Origin: Halomonas colorata
GTDB lineage: Bacteria; Pseudomonadota; Gammaproteobacteria; Pseudomonadales; Halomonadaceae
Assembly: GCF_014897985.1 (NCBI RefSeq)
Contig: NZ_JABUZA010000017.1
Location: 1-64,000 of the forward strand
Length of the DNA: 64,000 bases
Reading direction: 5' to 3'
In this document: in pieces, positions 26,739 through 36,600 of the stretch
Numbering within the stretch: the first letter of the stretch is position 1
Layout: every line of letters starts with the position of its first letter
The notes under the pieces: model-generated
The model's input: only the letters and a program-made list of their open reading frames with translations
What the model was told of the DNA's origin: nothing
Databases searched by the model: none
Translations under genes and position numbers: made by a program

Positions 26739-27578
26739 CTATGCGGCGTCTTCTTGGCGCTGGGTGATTTGGCGCCGTTCGTTACGCCGCATCATGTACC
26801 AGGCCACAAACGTGGCCAGCGATACGGTCAAGATAATCAGCGTTGCCAGGGCGTTAATTTTAGGCGACACGCCCATGCGCACCGATGAAAACACGACCAT
26901 GGGCAGCGTGTTCGCACCGGGCCCAGAGACAAAACTTGCAATTACCAGGTCATCCAGAGACAGCGTAAAAGCAAGCAGCCAGCCGGCCGCCAGTGCAGGT
27001 GCAATAATGGGCAGTGTTACAAAAAAGAATGTTTTTAACGGCGGCGAGCCCAAGTCCATCGCGGCTTCTTCAATGGAGCTATCCAATTCGCGCAGCCGCG
27101 CGGCGACCACCACGGCAACGTAAGCACTACAGAAGGTAGTGTGCGCAATCCAGATAGTGCCCTCACCCCGGTCGGCGGGCCAACCTGTCAGCTGTGCCAT
27201 CTGGACAAACAGCAATAACAGGGACAGCCCGGTGATCACTTCAGGCATCACCAACGGTGCGGTCACCATGCTGGAAAGCGCCGTTTTACCACGAAAATGG
27301 CCAAACCGGGTCATGACAAAAGCAGCCACCGTGCCTAAGCACACCGCCATGCTCGCGGCAAAAAACGCGATTTTCAGGCTCGTCCATACCGCTGAAAGAA
27401 TCTGTTGATCCTGAAACAGTGCGCCGTACCACTGTGTCGAAAATCCTGCCCATACGGTAACCAGCCGTGAGGAGTTGAAGGAGTACACCACCAACACTGC
27501 CATTGGGAGGTAAAGAAACAGCAAGCCCACTATCAGCATTACCGTTGAAAAATGCGGACGCCGACGGACTGTACTCAT
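26739..27578 (-). CDS. potI: Putrescine ABC transporter permease PotI
   Basis: A 279-aa inner-membrane permease of the polyamine importer. Six predicted membrane helices start at about 15-35, and the EAA loop is SSIEEAAMDLGSPPLKTFFFVTLPII. The PotI/PotC-type FTLSLDDLVIASFVSGPGANTLPMVVFSS segment is present. Start overlaps the potH stop by 4 bases (ATGA). Last gene of potF-G-H-I. Confidence 0.92.
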   Translation of the reverse strand: MSTVRRRPHFSTVMLIVGLLFLYLPMAVLVVYSFNSSRLVTVWAGFSTQWYGALFQDQQILSAVWTSLKIAFFAASMAVCLGTVAAFVMTRFGHFRGKTALSSMVTAPLVMPEVITGLSLLLLFVQMAQLTGWPADRGEGTIWIAHTTFCSAYVAVVVAARLRELDSSIEEAAMDLGSPPLKTFFFVTLPIIAPALAAGWLLAFTLSLDDLVIASFVSGPGANTLPMVVFSSVRMGVSPKINALATLIILTVSLATFVAWYMMRRNERRQITQRQEDAA

Positions 27579-28486
27579 TCTTCAAGCTCCCGAGACTGAT
27601 AACGATGAAACCAAACAATCGGTATAAGCAGCATTAGCAACATGACCATTGCCAGCGCCGAGGCCACGGGCCAATCGCGGTTAAGGAAAAACTCTTCCCA
27701 CAATACCTTGCCGATCATCAGCGTATCCGGCCCACCCAGCAGCTCAGGGATAACAAACTCCCCCACTGCGGGAATAAACACCAGCATGGAGCCTGCGATA
27801 ATGCCGCCCATTGAAAGGGGCAATGTCACCTTGATAAACGTGTTGATCTTGCGTGACCCAAGGTCAGAGGCCGCTTCCAGAAGCGAGTTATCCAGCCGGG
27901 TCAGGTGAGCATAAAGGGGCAGTACCATAAAGGGTAAATAGGCGTAGACAATGCCAATCACGACAGCAAACTGCGTATTCATCATACGTAGCGGCGTGTC
28001 AATCAGGCCAAGACCTATCAGCAGATTATTGATTAACCCGCTGTTGCTCAAGATACCCATCCAGGCGTAGACCCGGATCAGGAAAGATGTCCAGGAAGGC
28101 AGCATCACCAAAAGCAGCAAAATAAGCTGCCAGCGTGCCGGCGCGCGCGCCATGGCATAGGCCATGGGATAGCCCAGCAGCAGACAGGCGACGGTTGCAA
28201 TAAACGCCGTTTTCACTGATCCCCAATACGCGGCTACATAGAGCGAATCGGAAAGCAGGAAAAGGTAGTTACCCAGGTTTAAAAAGACATGCAGCGTTTG
28301 GTCGGCATATTCAAGCAGCGGCCCGTAAGGGGGAATCGCCACAGCTCCCTGGGACAAGCTGATCTTCAATACCAGAGCAAAAGGCAGCAAAAAGAACAGC
28401 AAAAGCCATACAAGCGGAAAGGCAATGACCGCTCGGCGCCCAAGCTGACAACGCTTAAGCAGAGCGACAACCTGAGATGGCATCAT
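27575..28486 (-). CDS. potH: Putrescine ABC transporter permease PotH
   Basis: A 303-aa membrane subunit partnering PotI. N-terminal cytoplasmic region, then about six helices. EAA loop is NSLLEAASDLGSRKINTFIKVTLPLS; the family segment VFIPAVGEFVIPELLGGPDTLMIGKVLW is conserved. It has GGAG about 11 nt upstream of the paired ATG. It follows potG by 35 bp and overlaps potI by 4 bp. Confidence 0.92.
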   Translation of the reverse strand: MMPSQVVALLKRCQLGRRAVIAFPLVWLLLFFLLPFALVLKISLSQGAVAIPPYGPLLEYADQTLHVFLNLGNYLFLLSDSLYVAAYWGSVKTAFIATVACLLLGYPMAYAMARAPARWQLILLLLVMLPSWTSFLIRVYAWMGILSNSGLINNLLIGLGLIDTPLRMMNTQFAVVIGIVYAYLPFMVLPLYAHLTRLDNSLLEAASDLGSRKINTFIKVTLPLSMGGIIAGSMLVFIPAVGEFVIPELLGGPDTLMIGKVLWEEFFLNRDWPVASALAMVMLLMLLIPIVWFHRYQSRELEE

Positions 28487-28521
28487 CTAAAGCAATCTCC
28501 TAATAGCCAGAGTAGGCAGCA

Positions 28522-29703
28522 TCAGCGGTTCAACACGATGGCACTGTGATCTTCCCAGTAGACATACACGCTGTCTTCCCAGGTTGGCCGATCACCCCGC
28601 CGTTCGGTATTCGCCATACTGACCTTGATCAACTGGCCTTTGGTCGTGCGTACGTAGTAAAGCGAAAAACCGCCCAGGTAGGCAATATCATCAACTTTAC
28701 CTTCAGCCCAGTTATAGTCGCCCGTGGGTTTTTCCCGGGTCAGCCAGATTTTTTCAGGACGCAGTGCCGCCCATACTCGCCGGTCAACTGCCTGGGTAGT
28801 AATCCCGTGATCGATATAGATAGGGCGTTCAAGATCAGGAGATACAATCTGGCAATGATCGGCGGCGTCTTCCACAATCTCGCCTTCAAACAGATTCACC
28901 GTTCCCACGAATTCCGCCACCATGCGGCTAGCCGGGCTTTCGTAAACATCCACGGGCGAGCCGACCTGCTCGATCCAACCATCGGCCATAATGGCCACGC
29001 GGTCGGCCATGGTCATGGCCTCTTCCTGATCGTGGGTCACCATAATGCAGGTCACGCCTACCTGCTCAATAATCTCGACCACTTCCAGCTGCATTTCGGT
29101 ACGCAGCTTTTTATCCAACGCGCCCATGGGCTCGTCAAGCAGCAGCAGTTTTGGGCGCTTGGCCAGGGAGCGCGCCAGTGCCACCCGCTGGCGCTGGCCG
29201 CCTGAAAGCTGATGTGGTTTGCGTTTGGCAAAGCGCTCCATATGCACCAGTTTCAGCATCTGGGCAACACGCGCTTCCACCTCAGCTTTGGCAAGCTTGT
29301 CCTGCTTTAGCCCGAATGCGATATTTTGTGCCACGGTCATATGCGGAAATAACGCATAGGACTGAAACATCATATTAATCGGGCGCTTGTAAGGCGGCAC
29401 CGCCGTAATATCGTTACCGCCGAGCAAAATACTTCCTTCCGTGGGGGTTTCAAACCCAGCCAGCATACGCAAAAGCGTCGACTTACCCGATCCAGACCCG
29501 CCTAAAAGCGCAAAAATTTCGCCGCGCTTTACCTGTAAATTTACGTTATCTACCGCCAAGGCATCGTCAAAGCGCTTACATAAGCCCTTAACCTCAAGCA
29601 CGATGTCTTCTGCAAACCGTGGTGTTTTCCCCTGAGGGCGCTGTACTGATGAAGCGACCGAGGAATCCGTTAACGGTTCGTTCGATAGGGGCGTAGTGAC
29701 CAT
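28522..29703 (-). CDS. potG: Putrescine ABC transporter ATPase PotG
   Basis: A 393-aa ATPase. Walker A GGSGSGKSTLLRM, Q-loop MMFQSYALFPHM, signature LSGGQRQRVALARSLA, Walker B LLLDEPMGALD, switch His in [11 protein letters not shown]. The N-terminal 35 residues before the ABC core are longer than usual and low in complexity. The C-terminal TOBE domain (from about 285) is typical of PotG/PotA. It is separated from potF by 95 bp containing two hairpins. Confidence 0.93.
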   Translation of the reverse strand: MVTTPLSNEPLTDSSVASSVQRPQGKTPRFAEDIVLEVKGLCKRFDDALAVDNVNLQVKRGEIFALLGGSGSGKSTLLRMLAGFETPTEGSILLGGNDITAVPPYKRPINMMFQSYALFPHMTVAQNIAFGLKQDKLAKAEVEARVAQMLKLVHMERFAKRKPHQLSGGQRQRVALARSLAKRPKLLLLDEPMGALDKKLRTEMQLEVVEIIEQVGVTCIMVTHDQEEAMTMADRVAIMADGWIEQVGSPVDVYESPASRMVAEFVGTVNLFEGEIVEDAADHCQIVSPDLERPIYIDHGITTQAVDRRVWAALRPEKIWLTREKPTGDYNWAEGKVDDIAYLGGFSLYYVRTTKGQLIKVSMANTERRGDRPTWEDSVYVYWEDHSAIVLNR

Positions 29704-29721
29704 TCGCCACTCCCATCAAAA

Positions 29722-29784
29722 GGCCCGGAAAGCCGGGCATTAAAAGATGAACAGCGAGCCAGGCGCATAGGCCTGACTCGCTGT
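29722..29784 (-). terminator. Two intercistronic hairpins between potF and potG
   Basis: GCCCGG/CCGGGC (29723-29738) and a longer stem ACAGCGAG-C-CAGGC / GCCTG-A-CTCGCTGT (29751-29784) lie between potF and potG. Read on the minus strand the second-encountered hairpin is followed by CTTTT. They probably reduce read-through or stabilise the potF message, giving more binding protein than transporter. This is inference. Confidence 0.6.
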
Positions 29785-29798
29785 CGGATGAGGTTTGA

Positions 29799-30902
29799 TT
29801 AACGGCCAGACTTTACACGGTTCCAGATACGCGTACGAATGCGCTGTACCGGCTGCGGCATATCAATGGCCACGTACAGGTTCTTCATGACCTCGGTTTC
29901 CGGGTAAACCGCTGGGTTATTCAGAATTTCTTCTGGCAGGTAAGCATCAGCCGCTGCGTTAGGATTGGCGTAGCTTACGAAGTCCGTAATTTCAGCGGCA
30001 ATTTCGGGGTCTAAAATAAAATTGATAAAGGCGTGGGCGTTCTCTACGTTGGGCGCATCGGCTGGGATAGCCATCACGTCAAACCACAAGGCAGCGCCTT
30101 CTTTGGGAATGCTATAGGCAATTTCAAAATCCCGTCCCGCTTCTTCAGCCCGCTCAGCAGCCTGGAAAACATCGCCAGAATAACCGCCCGCGACACAGAT
30201 ATTGCCATTGGCAAGGTCGGATACGTAGCGTGAAGAGTGGAAGTAGGTAACATTATCACGAATAGCCGCAATCACCTCGCCACCCGCTTCAAGGTCTTCG
30301 GTCTTTTGACTCAGCGGGTCCAGGCCCAGGTAAGCCATCGCGGCAGGAATCATTTCTTCGCCGGTATCCAGCATCGAAATGCCGCAACCTGCCTCATTCA
30401 AGGCGGAGGTAATTTCCGGATCAAACAGCATTGCCCAGCTATCTACCGGTGCATCATCGCCAAGAATTTCTTGAATACGCTCAACGTTATATCCAAACCC
30501 GTTGGTACCCCACATATAAGGCACAGAGTATTCGCCATCGGGATCAATAGCTTCAAGATTATCGGTTAACTCGGTATTCAGGTTTTCCAGATTAGGCAGC
30601 TGTTCTTTGTCCAGCGCCTGGTACACACCGGCTTGGCGTTGACGGGTAAAAAAGTGCGTTGAAGGCACTACCACATCATAACCCGAACGGCCCGCTAACA
30701 GAGCAGCGTCGAGCGTCTCGTTGCTGTCATAAACATCATAGGTAACATCAATACCCGTGCGCTCAGTAAATTTCGCAAGCGTTTCAGGGGCAATATAATC
30801 TGACCAGTTATAAACCCTCACCTCATCGGCGTGAGCGAATGTCGCCGCTGCGGCAAAAGAAACGGCCGCAACGGCCCCTGAAAGTTTGTGAATGTTCCCC
30901 AT
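29799..30902 (-). CDS. potF: Putrescine/polyamine ABC substrate-binding protein PotF
   Basis: A 367-aa periplasmic protein. Signal peptide (residues 1-26, ending TFAHA) then DEVRVYNWSDYIAPETLAKF, a diagnostic PotF/PotD opening. Conserved polyamine-pocket segments include YDVYDSNETLDAALLAGRSGYDVVVPS and the IAGGYSGDVFQAAERA-like region (CVAGGYSGDVF). Start at 30902 has AGGA upstream; the longer frame from 30941 would move the signal inward. It is the first gene of the pot operon; polyamines are also known to contribute to stress tolerance. Confidence 0.92.
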   Translation of the reverse strand: MGNIHKLSGAVAAVSFAAAATFAHADEVRVYNWSDYIAPETLAKFTERTGIDVTYDVYDSNETLDAALLAGRSGYDVVVPSTHFFTRQRQAGVYQALDKEQLPNLENLNTELTDNLEAIDPDGEYSVPYMWGTNGFGYNVERIQEILGDDAPVDSWAMLFDPEITSALNEAGCGISMLDTGEEMIPAAMAYLGLDPLSQKTEDLEAGGEVIAAIRDNVTYFHSSRYVSDLANGNICVAGGYSGDVFQAAERAEEAGRDFEIAYSIPKEGAALWFDVMAIPADAPNVENAHAFINFILDPEIAAEITDFVSYANPNAAADAYLPEEILNNPAVYPETEVMKNLYVAIDMPQPVQRIRTRIWNRVKSGR

Positions 30903-31124
30903 GATCCTGCTCCTCATTTCATTACTCAAAAACGATATCACCTAGCTTGACGCCAGCCACTAGCATTAGCGTAGGCCTTTCTACTGAACGTGCGAATTTT
31001 GCGACGCAGTGACCTCTATCGCAAGTCAATGTGAAAGATTCTTGCATTATAATGGCGTTGCCCCCACTTCAAGAACAGCGCAGCGAGATTGACCTGCGCA
31101 ACTATTGATCTGACCGACGCAATT

Positions 31125-31161
31125 ATAGTAGAAGCCTATCGAACATATGGCATTTTCCAAT
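31125..31161 (+). promoter_or_regulatory. OxyR binding site upstream of ahpC
   Basis: Four tetranucleotides with exact 7-nt spacing match the OxyR consensus ATAG-N7-CTAT-N7-ATAG-N7-CTAT: ATAG (31125-31128), CTAT (31136-31139), ATGG (31147-31150) and CAAT (31158-31161), i.e. 14 of 16 positions. The site ends where a -35 box should begin, with TACTAT at 31184 as a possible -10, about 50 bp before the ahpC ATG. This arrangement fits OxyR activation at the -35. Confidence 0.75.
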
Positions 31162-31237
31162 TTTAGCTATTATTCGAAAGCGCCTACTATGGGCAACATC
31201 TTTTCACCCTCACTCAACAGACCCGGAGATAACCTGA

Positions 31238-31801
31238 ATGTCTTTGATCAACACCGAAGTAAAGCCGTTTAAAGCGACTGCCTATGTTAATGGCGAATTC
31301 ATTGATGTCACCGAAGCTGATCTTAAGGGTAAATGGTCTATTTTCTTCTTCTACCCCGCTGACTTTACGTTTGTTTGCCCCACAGAGCTGGGCGATCTGG
31401 CGGATAACTACGACGCTTTCAAAAAGCTGGGCGTAGAAATTTACAGCGTCTCCACCGATACCCACTTCACGCACAAAGCATGGCACGACAGCTCTGAAAC
31501 TATCGGCAAGCTGCAGTACCCGATGCTGGCTGACCCGACGCTTCAGATTTCACGCAACTTTGAAGTGCTGATTGAAGAAGCTGGCCTTGCTGAGCGCGGC
31601 ACCTTCGTTATAGACCCGGATGGCAAAGTTCAGATCGTCGAAATCAACGCCGGTAACATCGGCCGTAACGCTGAAGAACTGCTGCGCAAAGTGAAAGCCG
31701 CTCAGTACGTTCGTGAAAACCCCAACGAAGTTTGCCCGGCCAAATGGAAAGAAGGTGAAGAAACACTCGCACCGTCTTTAGACCTCGTTGGCAAAATCTA
31801 A
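31238..31801 (+). CDS. ahpC: Alkyl hydroperoxide reductase AhpC (2-Cys peroxiredoxin)
   Basis: A 187-aa typical 2-Cys peroxiredoxin that reduces H2O2 and organic hydroperoxides. Peroxidatic Cys47 is in [12 protein letters not shown] and resolving Cys166 in [12 protein letters not shown], as in E. coli (46/165). Catalytic Pro/Thr/Arg context is intact. The C-terminal [15 protein letters not shown] is that of AhpC partnered with AhpF. CGGAG precedes the ATG. The OxyR site upstream suggests peroxide induction, and a strong hairpin follows before ahpF. Confidence 0.96.
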   Translation: MSLINTEVKPFKATAYVNGEFIDVTEADLKGKWSIFFFYPADFTFVCPTELGDLADNYDAFKKLGVEIYSVSTDTHFTHKAWHDSSETIGKLQYPMLADPTLQISRNFEVLIEEAGLAERGTFVIDPDGKVQIVEINAGNIGRNAEELLRKVKAAQYVRENPNEVCPAKWKEGEETLAPSLDLVGKI

Positions 31802-31866
31802 ACGGCGAACACTGCCGCTAACGCTTAACAGTTGCTAATCATTGGCGCTGGTTAGTAAGGCGGTAC

Positions 31867-31900
31867 AACACCCGGGTAGTTCTTGCCCGGGTGTTTAAAA
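31867..31900 (+). terminator. Hairpin after ahpC
   Basis: AACACCCGGG (31867-31876) and CCCGGGTGTT (31886-31895) form a perfect 10-bp stem around a 9-nt loop, followed by TTTAAAAAAAA. It may be a partial terminator that lowers ahpF expression relative to ahpC. Confidence 0.7.
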
Positions 31901-32015
31901 AAAACGCTATCTGCTCTCCCTCTGGAATACTTTGGCGCTGTGGTATTTACACACGCAGGTTAGACGCGCCTGTCGGTTGAGAGCAATTTTTACAGATTAC
32001 GAGGAAATCACTGTC

Positions 32016-33572
32016 ATGTTGGACGCCAATTTAAAAAACCAGTTGAAAGCTTATTTAGAAAAAGTGACTCAACCGTTCGAGATCGTTGCGTCCCTCGATG
32101 ACGGTGCCAAGTCACGTGAACTGCTGGGCTTGTTAGAAGATATCAACGGCCTAAGCGACAACATCACGCTAAAAACTGACGGCCAGGATAGTCGTGCCCC
32201 TTCGTTTGCGATTAACCGGCCCGGTGAAGAAACCGGTGTGGTGTTTGCAGGCATCCCCATGGGACACGAGTTTACCTCGCTAGTCCTGGCACTGCTGCAA
32301 GTCGGTGGTCATCCGCCGAAAACCTCTGATGAGGTGCTTAACCAGATCAAGGCGCTCGAAGGCGACATGCTGTTCGAGACCTATTACTCGCTTTCCTGCC
32401 AGAACTGCCCCGATGTGGTTCAGGCGCTTAACCTCATGGCGATCTTTAATCCCAACGTTCGTCATGTGGCGATCGATGGTGCGCTTTTCCAGGATGAAGT
32501 GGAAGAGCGGGAAATCATGTCGGTGCCGAGCATTTACTTAAACGGCAAACCGTTTGACCAGGGCCGCATGACCCTTGAGCAAATCCTGGCCAAAGTAGAT
32601 ACCGGCGCTGCCGAGCGCGATGCGAAAAAGCTCAGCGAAAAAGCCGCTTTCGATACGCTGGTGATCGGCGGTGGCCCGGCAGGCGCAGCGGCCGCCATTT
32701 ACTCGGCGCGCAAAGGGATTAACACGGGCATTGCTGCAGAACGCTTTGGCGGTCAGGTAGCCGACACCATGGGTATCGAAAACTTTATTTCGGTAACCCA
32801 TACCGAAGGTCCGAAGCTGGTTAGCGCGCTTGAAGAGCACGTCAAAGAGTACGAAGTCGACGTGATGAACCTGCAGTTAGCCAACGCCTTTAAAGCAGCA
32901 GAAATCGAAGGTGGGCTTCACGAGGTAACCTTTGCATCGGGTGCCAAACTTAAAAGCAAAACCCTGGTACTCGCAACCGGCGCACGTTGGCGCGAAATGA
33001 ACGTGCCCGGTGAACAGCAGTATCGTAACAAGGGCGTTGCTTACTGCCCGCACTGTGATGGCCCCTTGTTCAAAGGCAAGCGCGTAGCGGTTATCGGTGG
33101 TGGCAACTCCGGCGTTGAAGCAGCGATTGACCTGGCCGGTATCGTAGGTCACGTCACCCTGGTCGAATTTATGGGTGAAATGCGTGCCGATGCGGTACTC
33201 CAGAAAAAGCTTAAAAGCCTGCCCAACGTGGATGTCATTCTGAATGCTCAAACCACCGAGGTAACGGGTGATGGCAGCCGCGTTAACGGCTTGACCTATA
33301 AAGATCGCAACACCGATGAGACTAAAAACATCGTGCTGGAAGGGATCTTTGTCCAGATTGGCTTGGTACCCAATACCGAGTGGCTGAAAGATTCGCCGAT
33401 CGAAATGACACCGCGCGGAGAGATCATTGTCGATGCCCACGGCATGACATCGGTTCCCGGCGTGTTCGCCGCAGGCGACGTCACCACGGTGCCTTACAAG
33501 CAGATCATTATCGCCATGGGCGAAGGTGCTAAAGCATCACTTGGCGCGTTTGATTACCTGATTCGCAACTAA
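32016..33572 (+). CDS. ahpF: Alkyl hydroperoxide reductase subunit F (AhpF)
   Basis: A 518-aa flavoprotein disulfide reductase that transfers NADH electrons to AhpC. The N-terminal double thioredoxin-fold domain has the CQNC redox pair at residues 128-131. The C-terminal thioredoxin-reductase-like part has an FAD-binding motif ([19 protein letters not shown]), the CPHC active site (AYCPHCDG) and an NAD motif ([18 protein letters not shown]). Start at ATG 32016 with GAGGAAAT upstream; the frame beginning at 31932 lacks family similarity. It follows ahpC by 214 bp. Confidence 0.95.
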   Translation: MLDANLKNQLKAYLEKVTQPFEIVASLDDGAKSRELLGLLEDINGLSDNITLKTDGQDSRAPSFAINRPGEETGVVFAGIPMGHEFTSLVLALLQVGGHPPKTSDEVLNQIKALEGDMLFETYYSLSCQNCPDVVQALNLMAIFNPNVRHVAIDGALFQDEVEEREIMSVPSIYLNGKPFDQGRMTLEQILAKVDTGAAERDAKKLSEKAAFDTLVIGGGPAGAAAAIYSARKGINTGIAAERFGGQVADTMGIENFISVTHTEGPKLVSALEEHVKEYEVDVMNLQLANAFKAAEIEGGLHEVTFASGAKLKSKTLVLATGARWREMNVPGEQQYRNKGVAYCPHCDGPLFKGKRVAVIGGGNSGVEAAIDLAGIVGHVTLVEFMGEMRADAVLQKKLKSLPNVDVILNAQTTEVTGDGSRVNGLTYKDRNTDETKNIVLEGIFVQIGLVPNTEWLKDSPIEMTPRGEIIVDAHGMTSVPGVFAAGDVTTVPYKQIIIAMGEGAKASLGAFDYLIRN

Positions 33573-33657
33573 TCATTAAGACCGGTTGTGAGCACCACTA
33601 CCCTCCCCTGTTCTTATTGATAGTAAGTGCTTTTGACGCAAAAGACCGTGACGTCAC

Positions 33658-33682
33658 GCCCGCTGCAAAGCGGGCTTTTTTT
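33658..33682 (+). terminator. Rho-independent terminator after ahpF
   Basis: GCCCGCT-GCAA-AGCGGGC followed by seven T (33676-33682). It lies 9 bp from the stop of the convergent MurF-fusion gene. Confidence 0.9.
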
Positions 33683-33691
33683 GCGCGCCTA

Positions 33692-36600
33692 TTACTCTGC
33701 AAGCGCTTTGGCCAGCTGGCTCAAGCCAAACTTGTTAGACCCTTTAAAGGCAATCCAATCACCGGCTCGCAGCTCAGCCTTAAGCGCTGTCTCAAGCGAT
33801 GATATATCGGCAAAGTGAGCAACTCGTTCGATATGCGGTTTGAGCGCTTCAGCCACCGTATGCATCTGCTCGCCCAATAGCCATACCGCCTGTGCGCCGC
33901 TGTCGACGATGGGCTCGACCAGCGCCTGATGATAGCGGTCACTGTCCGGACCAAGCTCTCGCATATCGGCAAGCACCAGATGCTTATGACCTGGCGATGT
34001 AATACCCGCTACCCGCGCCAGCATGGCGCTCATGGAGAGCGGATTGGCATTATAAGCGTCGTTTAGCACAGTAATCTCACCGGCTTGCCAGCTCACCAAG
34101 CGCTCTCCCCCGCGTCCTTCGGGTATCACGGCATGATCAATGAATGGCAAAGACGCCTGCACAGGCAGTTCCAAGGCATTCAAAACGCCCAACGCTGCCA
34201 GCACATTCATAACCCAGTGGCTGCCTTGTCCCTTATAGCCAACCTTGATAAGCGAGCCGTCAAGCGCTATCTGTAGTGCGTTTTTCTGCTCCGGATTCAG
34301 CCAGCGAATATTTGCCTCAGGATGCTGCCCAAAAGAAAGTATGTTGAGTCCATATTTTTCCGCCGCGGCGGAAACCGTTGGCCAGGCGTCCATATCCCGA
34401 TTGATAATGGCGTACGCCCCAGGCTGCATGCCTTCGAAAATGCGGCTCTTGCGAATCGCCACGTTTTCCACCGTTTTGTGATACTCAAGATGGCTCGGCC
34501 CGGCGTTCAGAAAGACCGCGACGTCGGGGCGGGTAAGCGCTGCGTTCTGGCGCATACGGCCAATGGCCATCTCGATGATCTGAAAAGGCGCCTGCCAGGG
34601 TACAGAGGCCAAGGTCCAGGCGATACCGTGAGGCAGGTTAGCACTATGCGTGGTCGCACCCACCTGCCCCCATGGGTTAAGCAGCGCTTGCAACAGGCTG
34701 ATACTGCTTGTTTTACCCGCGCTGCCGGTCACGCCAATCACCTTGCCCGTTAACTGGCGGCGCGCGTAGCGCCCCAGATCCAGTACCGCTTCATTGAGGT
34801 CGGCCACCTGATAAACGGGCACACCTTGCGCATCCAACAGTGCTTTATTAGAGGGCGACTGGGTCAACAAAAGCTGGGGCTTGTAAGGCAGCCGGTCAAG
34901 CAGCAATGCAGGTACGCCCAGCTTACCCTCCTCAGCTCTTACCACCGTCATATGCCCAGGCGCCATAGTAAGCTGGGTAAAGCTTAGACCCGTAGCTCGC
35001 CAGTTAACTGATGATGGCCTCTTTAGCCACTCCCCAGGCGTAGCCTGTTGTAAATCTATTGCCTTCCAGTTATCGGCACTCACAAAACAGCGCGCGACTA
35101 TATTGCCGGCTATCAAAGAGCGCGGCTCAGGGCGCATCTTCTCCACCGGAGTGCCTTTCAATTGGGCCTGCACACTATCGACATTCAGGTAGTGCTGCAA
35201 AAATGCCACAAAGCCCGACAAGTAGTGTTCAACATCATCAATGCGTACACGAAAACTGTGATGGCGAATAAAAAAGCTGCCTACGATACGCTGGGGGTTT
35301 TGAAAGTACATGGCGTATTCAGGCCAAAAATGCCCGTTGAGCAGATAGTGCGCACGGGTTTCTAATGCGTGATAGAAGCGTTTTAGATTGATTAGCTCAA
35401 GCAGATGGCGATACTCCGCCTGCTGCTGCAAGCGGGTGATCATCTTATGCGCGGCCATCATGAGCTCAAGCAGAGTGGGAAAGGTGGTAATCCGCTCTTC
35501 TACAAACGCCAGATACCCGGCCACGTTTTGAATACCAAACCGATAATAACGCTCTTCAGGCCGGTAAAGCGTCAGCTCATTAACACAGTAACTCAGCCAG
35601 TGGTCGTGGGCCTTCCAGTGCTGCTTAGCGATAAAGTATTCAAAGGCTTTTTCCACCACCGCAAGCCAGCGATCATCCTTGGTTAAACCGTATAAGCGCA
35701 TTAAACCAAACGCGGCTTCACCGTCGTAATAAATAATCCGGAAGGCATCTTTAACGCTTAAGTCGGTTGCGTTAAGCACGTGTGTAAAACCGCCGGTGGC
35801 AGGATCTTGCAGTTGGCGAACGCCGAGGGCTATCTGTTCCATTAAAGGTAAATAGCGCTTGTCTTGGGTTAACTCGGTGTATTTGCTGAGTGCCAGCAGT
35901 GCGACACCGCTGCCGCCCAGCTTGATTTCATGATTGACCTCGACCAGATAAGTAACGCTTTCCCCTTTATGCTCCCAGGTACGCAGCAGTTGCGTGGTCA
36001 AATAGTTAAGCGCTTTATCAATGGCACCTTTAAGTGTTTCGCTGCGCGTAACTTCCCAGGCTTCCAGCATGCTGTAAATACTGCTGGTGTGGCGCAGGGT
36101 ATTATAGGTATTGATTTCACGGTCAAAACACGGATGTAAGCCATAAACGAACTGCCCATCGCTTTGCACTTGAGCAGCCAAAAACTGGCTAGCATCGTCG
36201 ATTAGCGTGTGCGCTGTCGGCGCGTCCAACGGCTCAATCATTCGCCGACCGGTGTGGCGCCCCTCTTTTCCTCCCGTATGCTCGTAAAGTCGCAACGGTT
36301 TTTTCCCTGCTTCTATAAATAGTGCCTGCGTAGTGAACGTATACACGGGATGATCGGGCGTAAAATCAAGCGCTACGCTCTTTCCATAGCGTTTTCTTGC
36401 ATAGCGGGAAAAGTTGTTTTCGTTGACGTGCGCATGGGCCACCTGGCTACCAGCATAGAGCATCGCGTTTGCATTTAGCTCTTGCTCAAGGAAGGCGATA
36501 TTGCCCTGCGGATCTAAAGCGATACCTTTACGAAAATAGTTACGCTTATACTGCTTAAGCACTACCGCTAACGTCTGCCAGGTATGCGCTTCAAGTTGGT

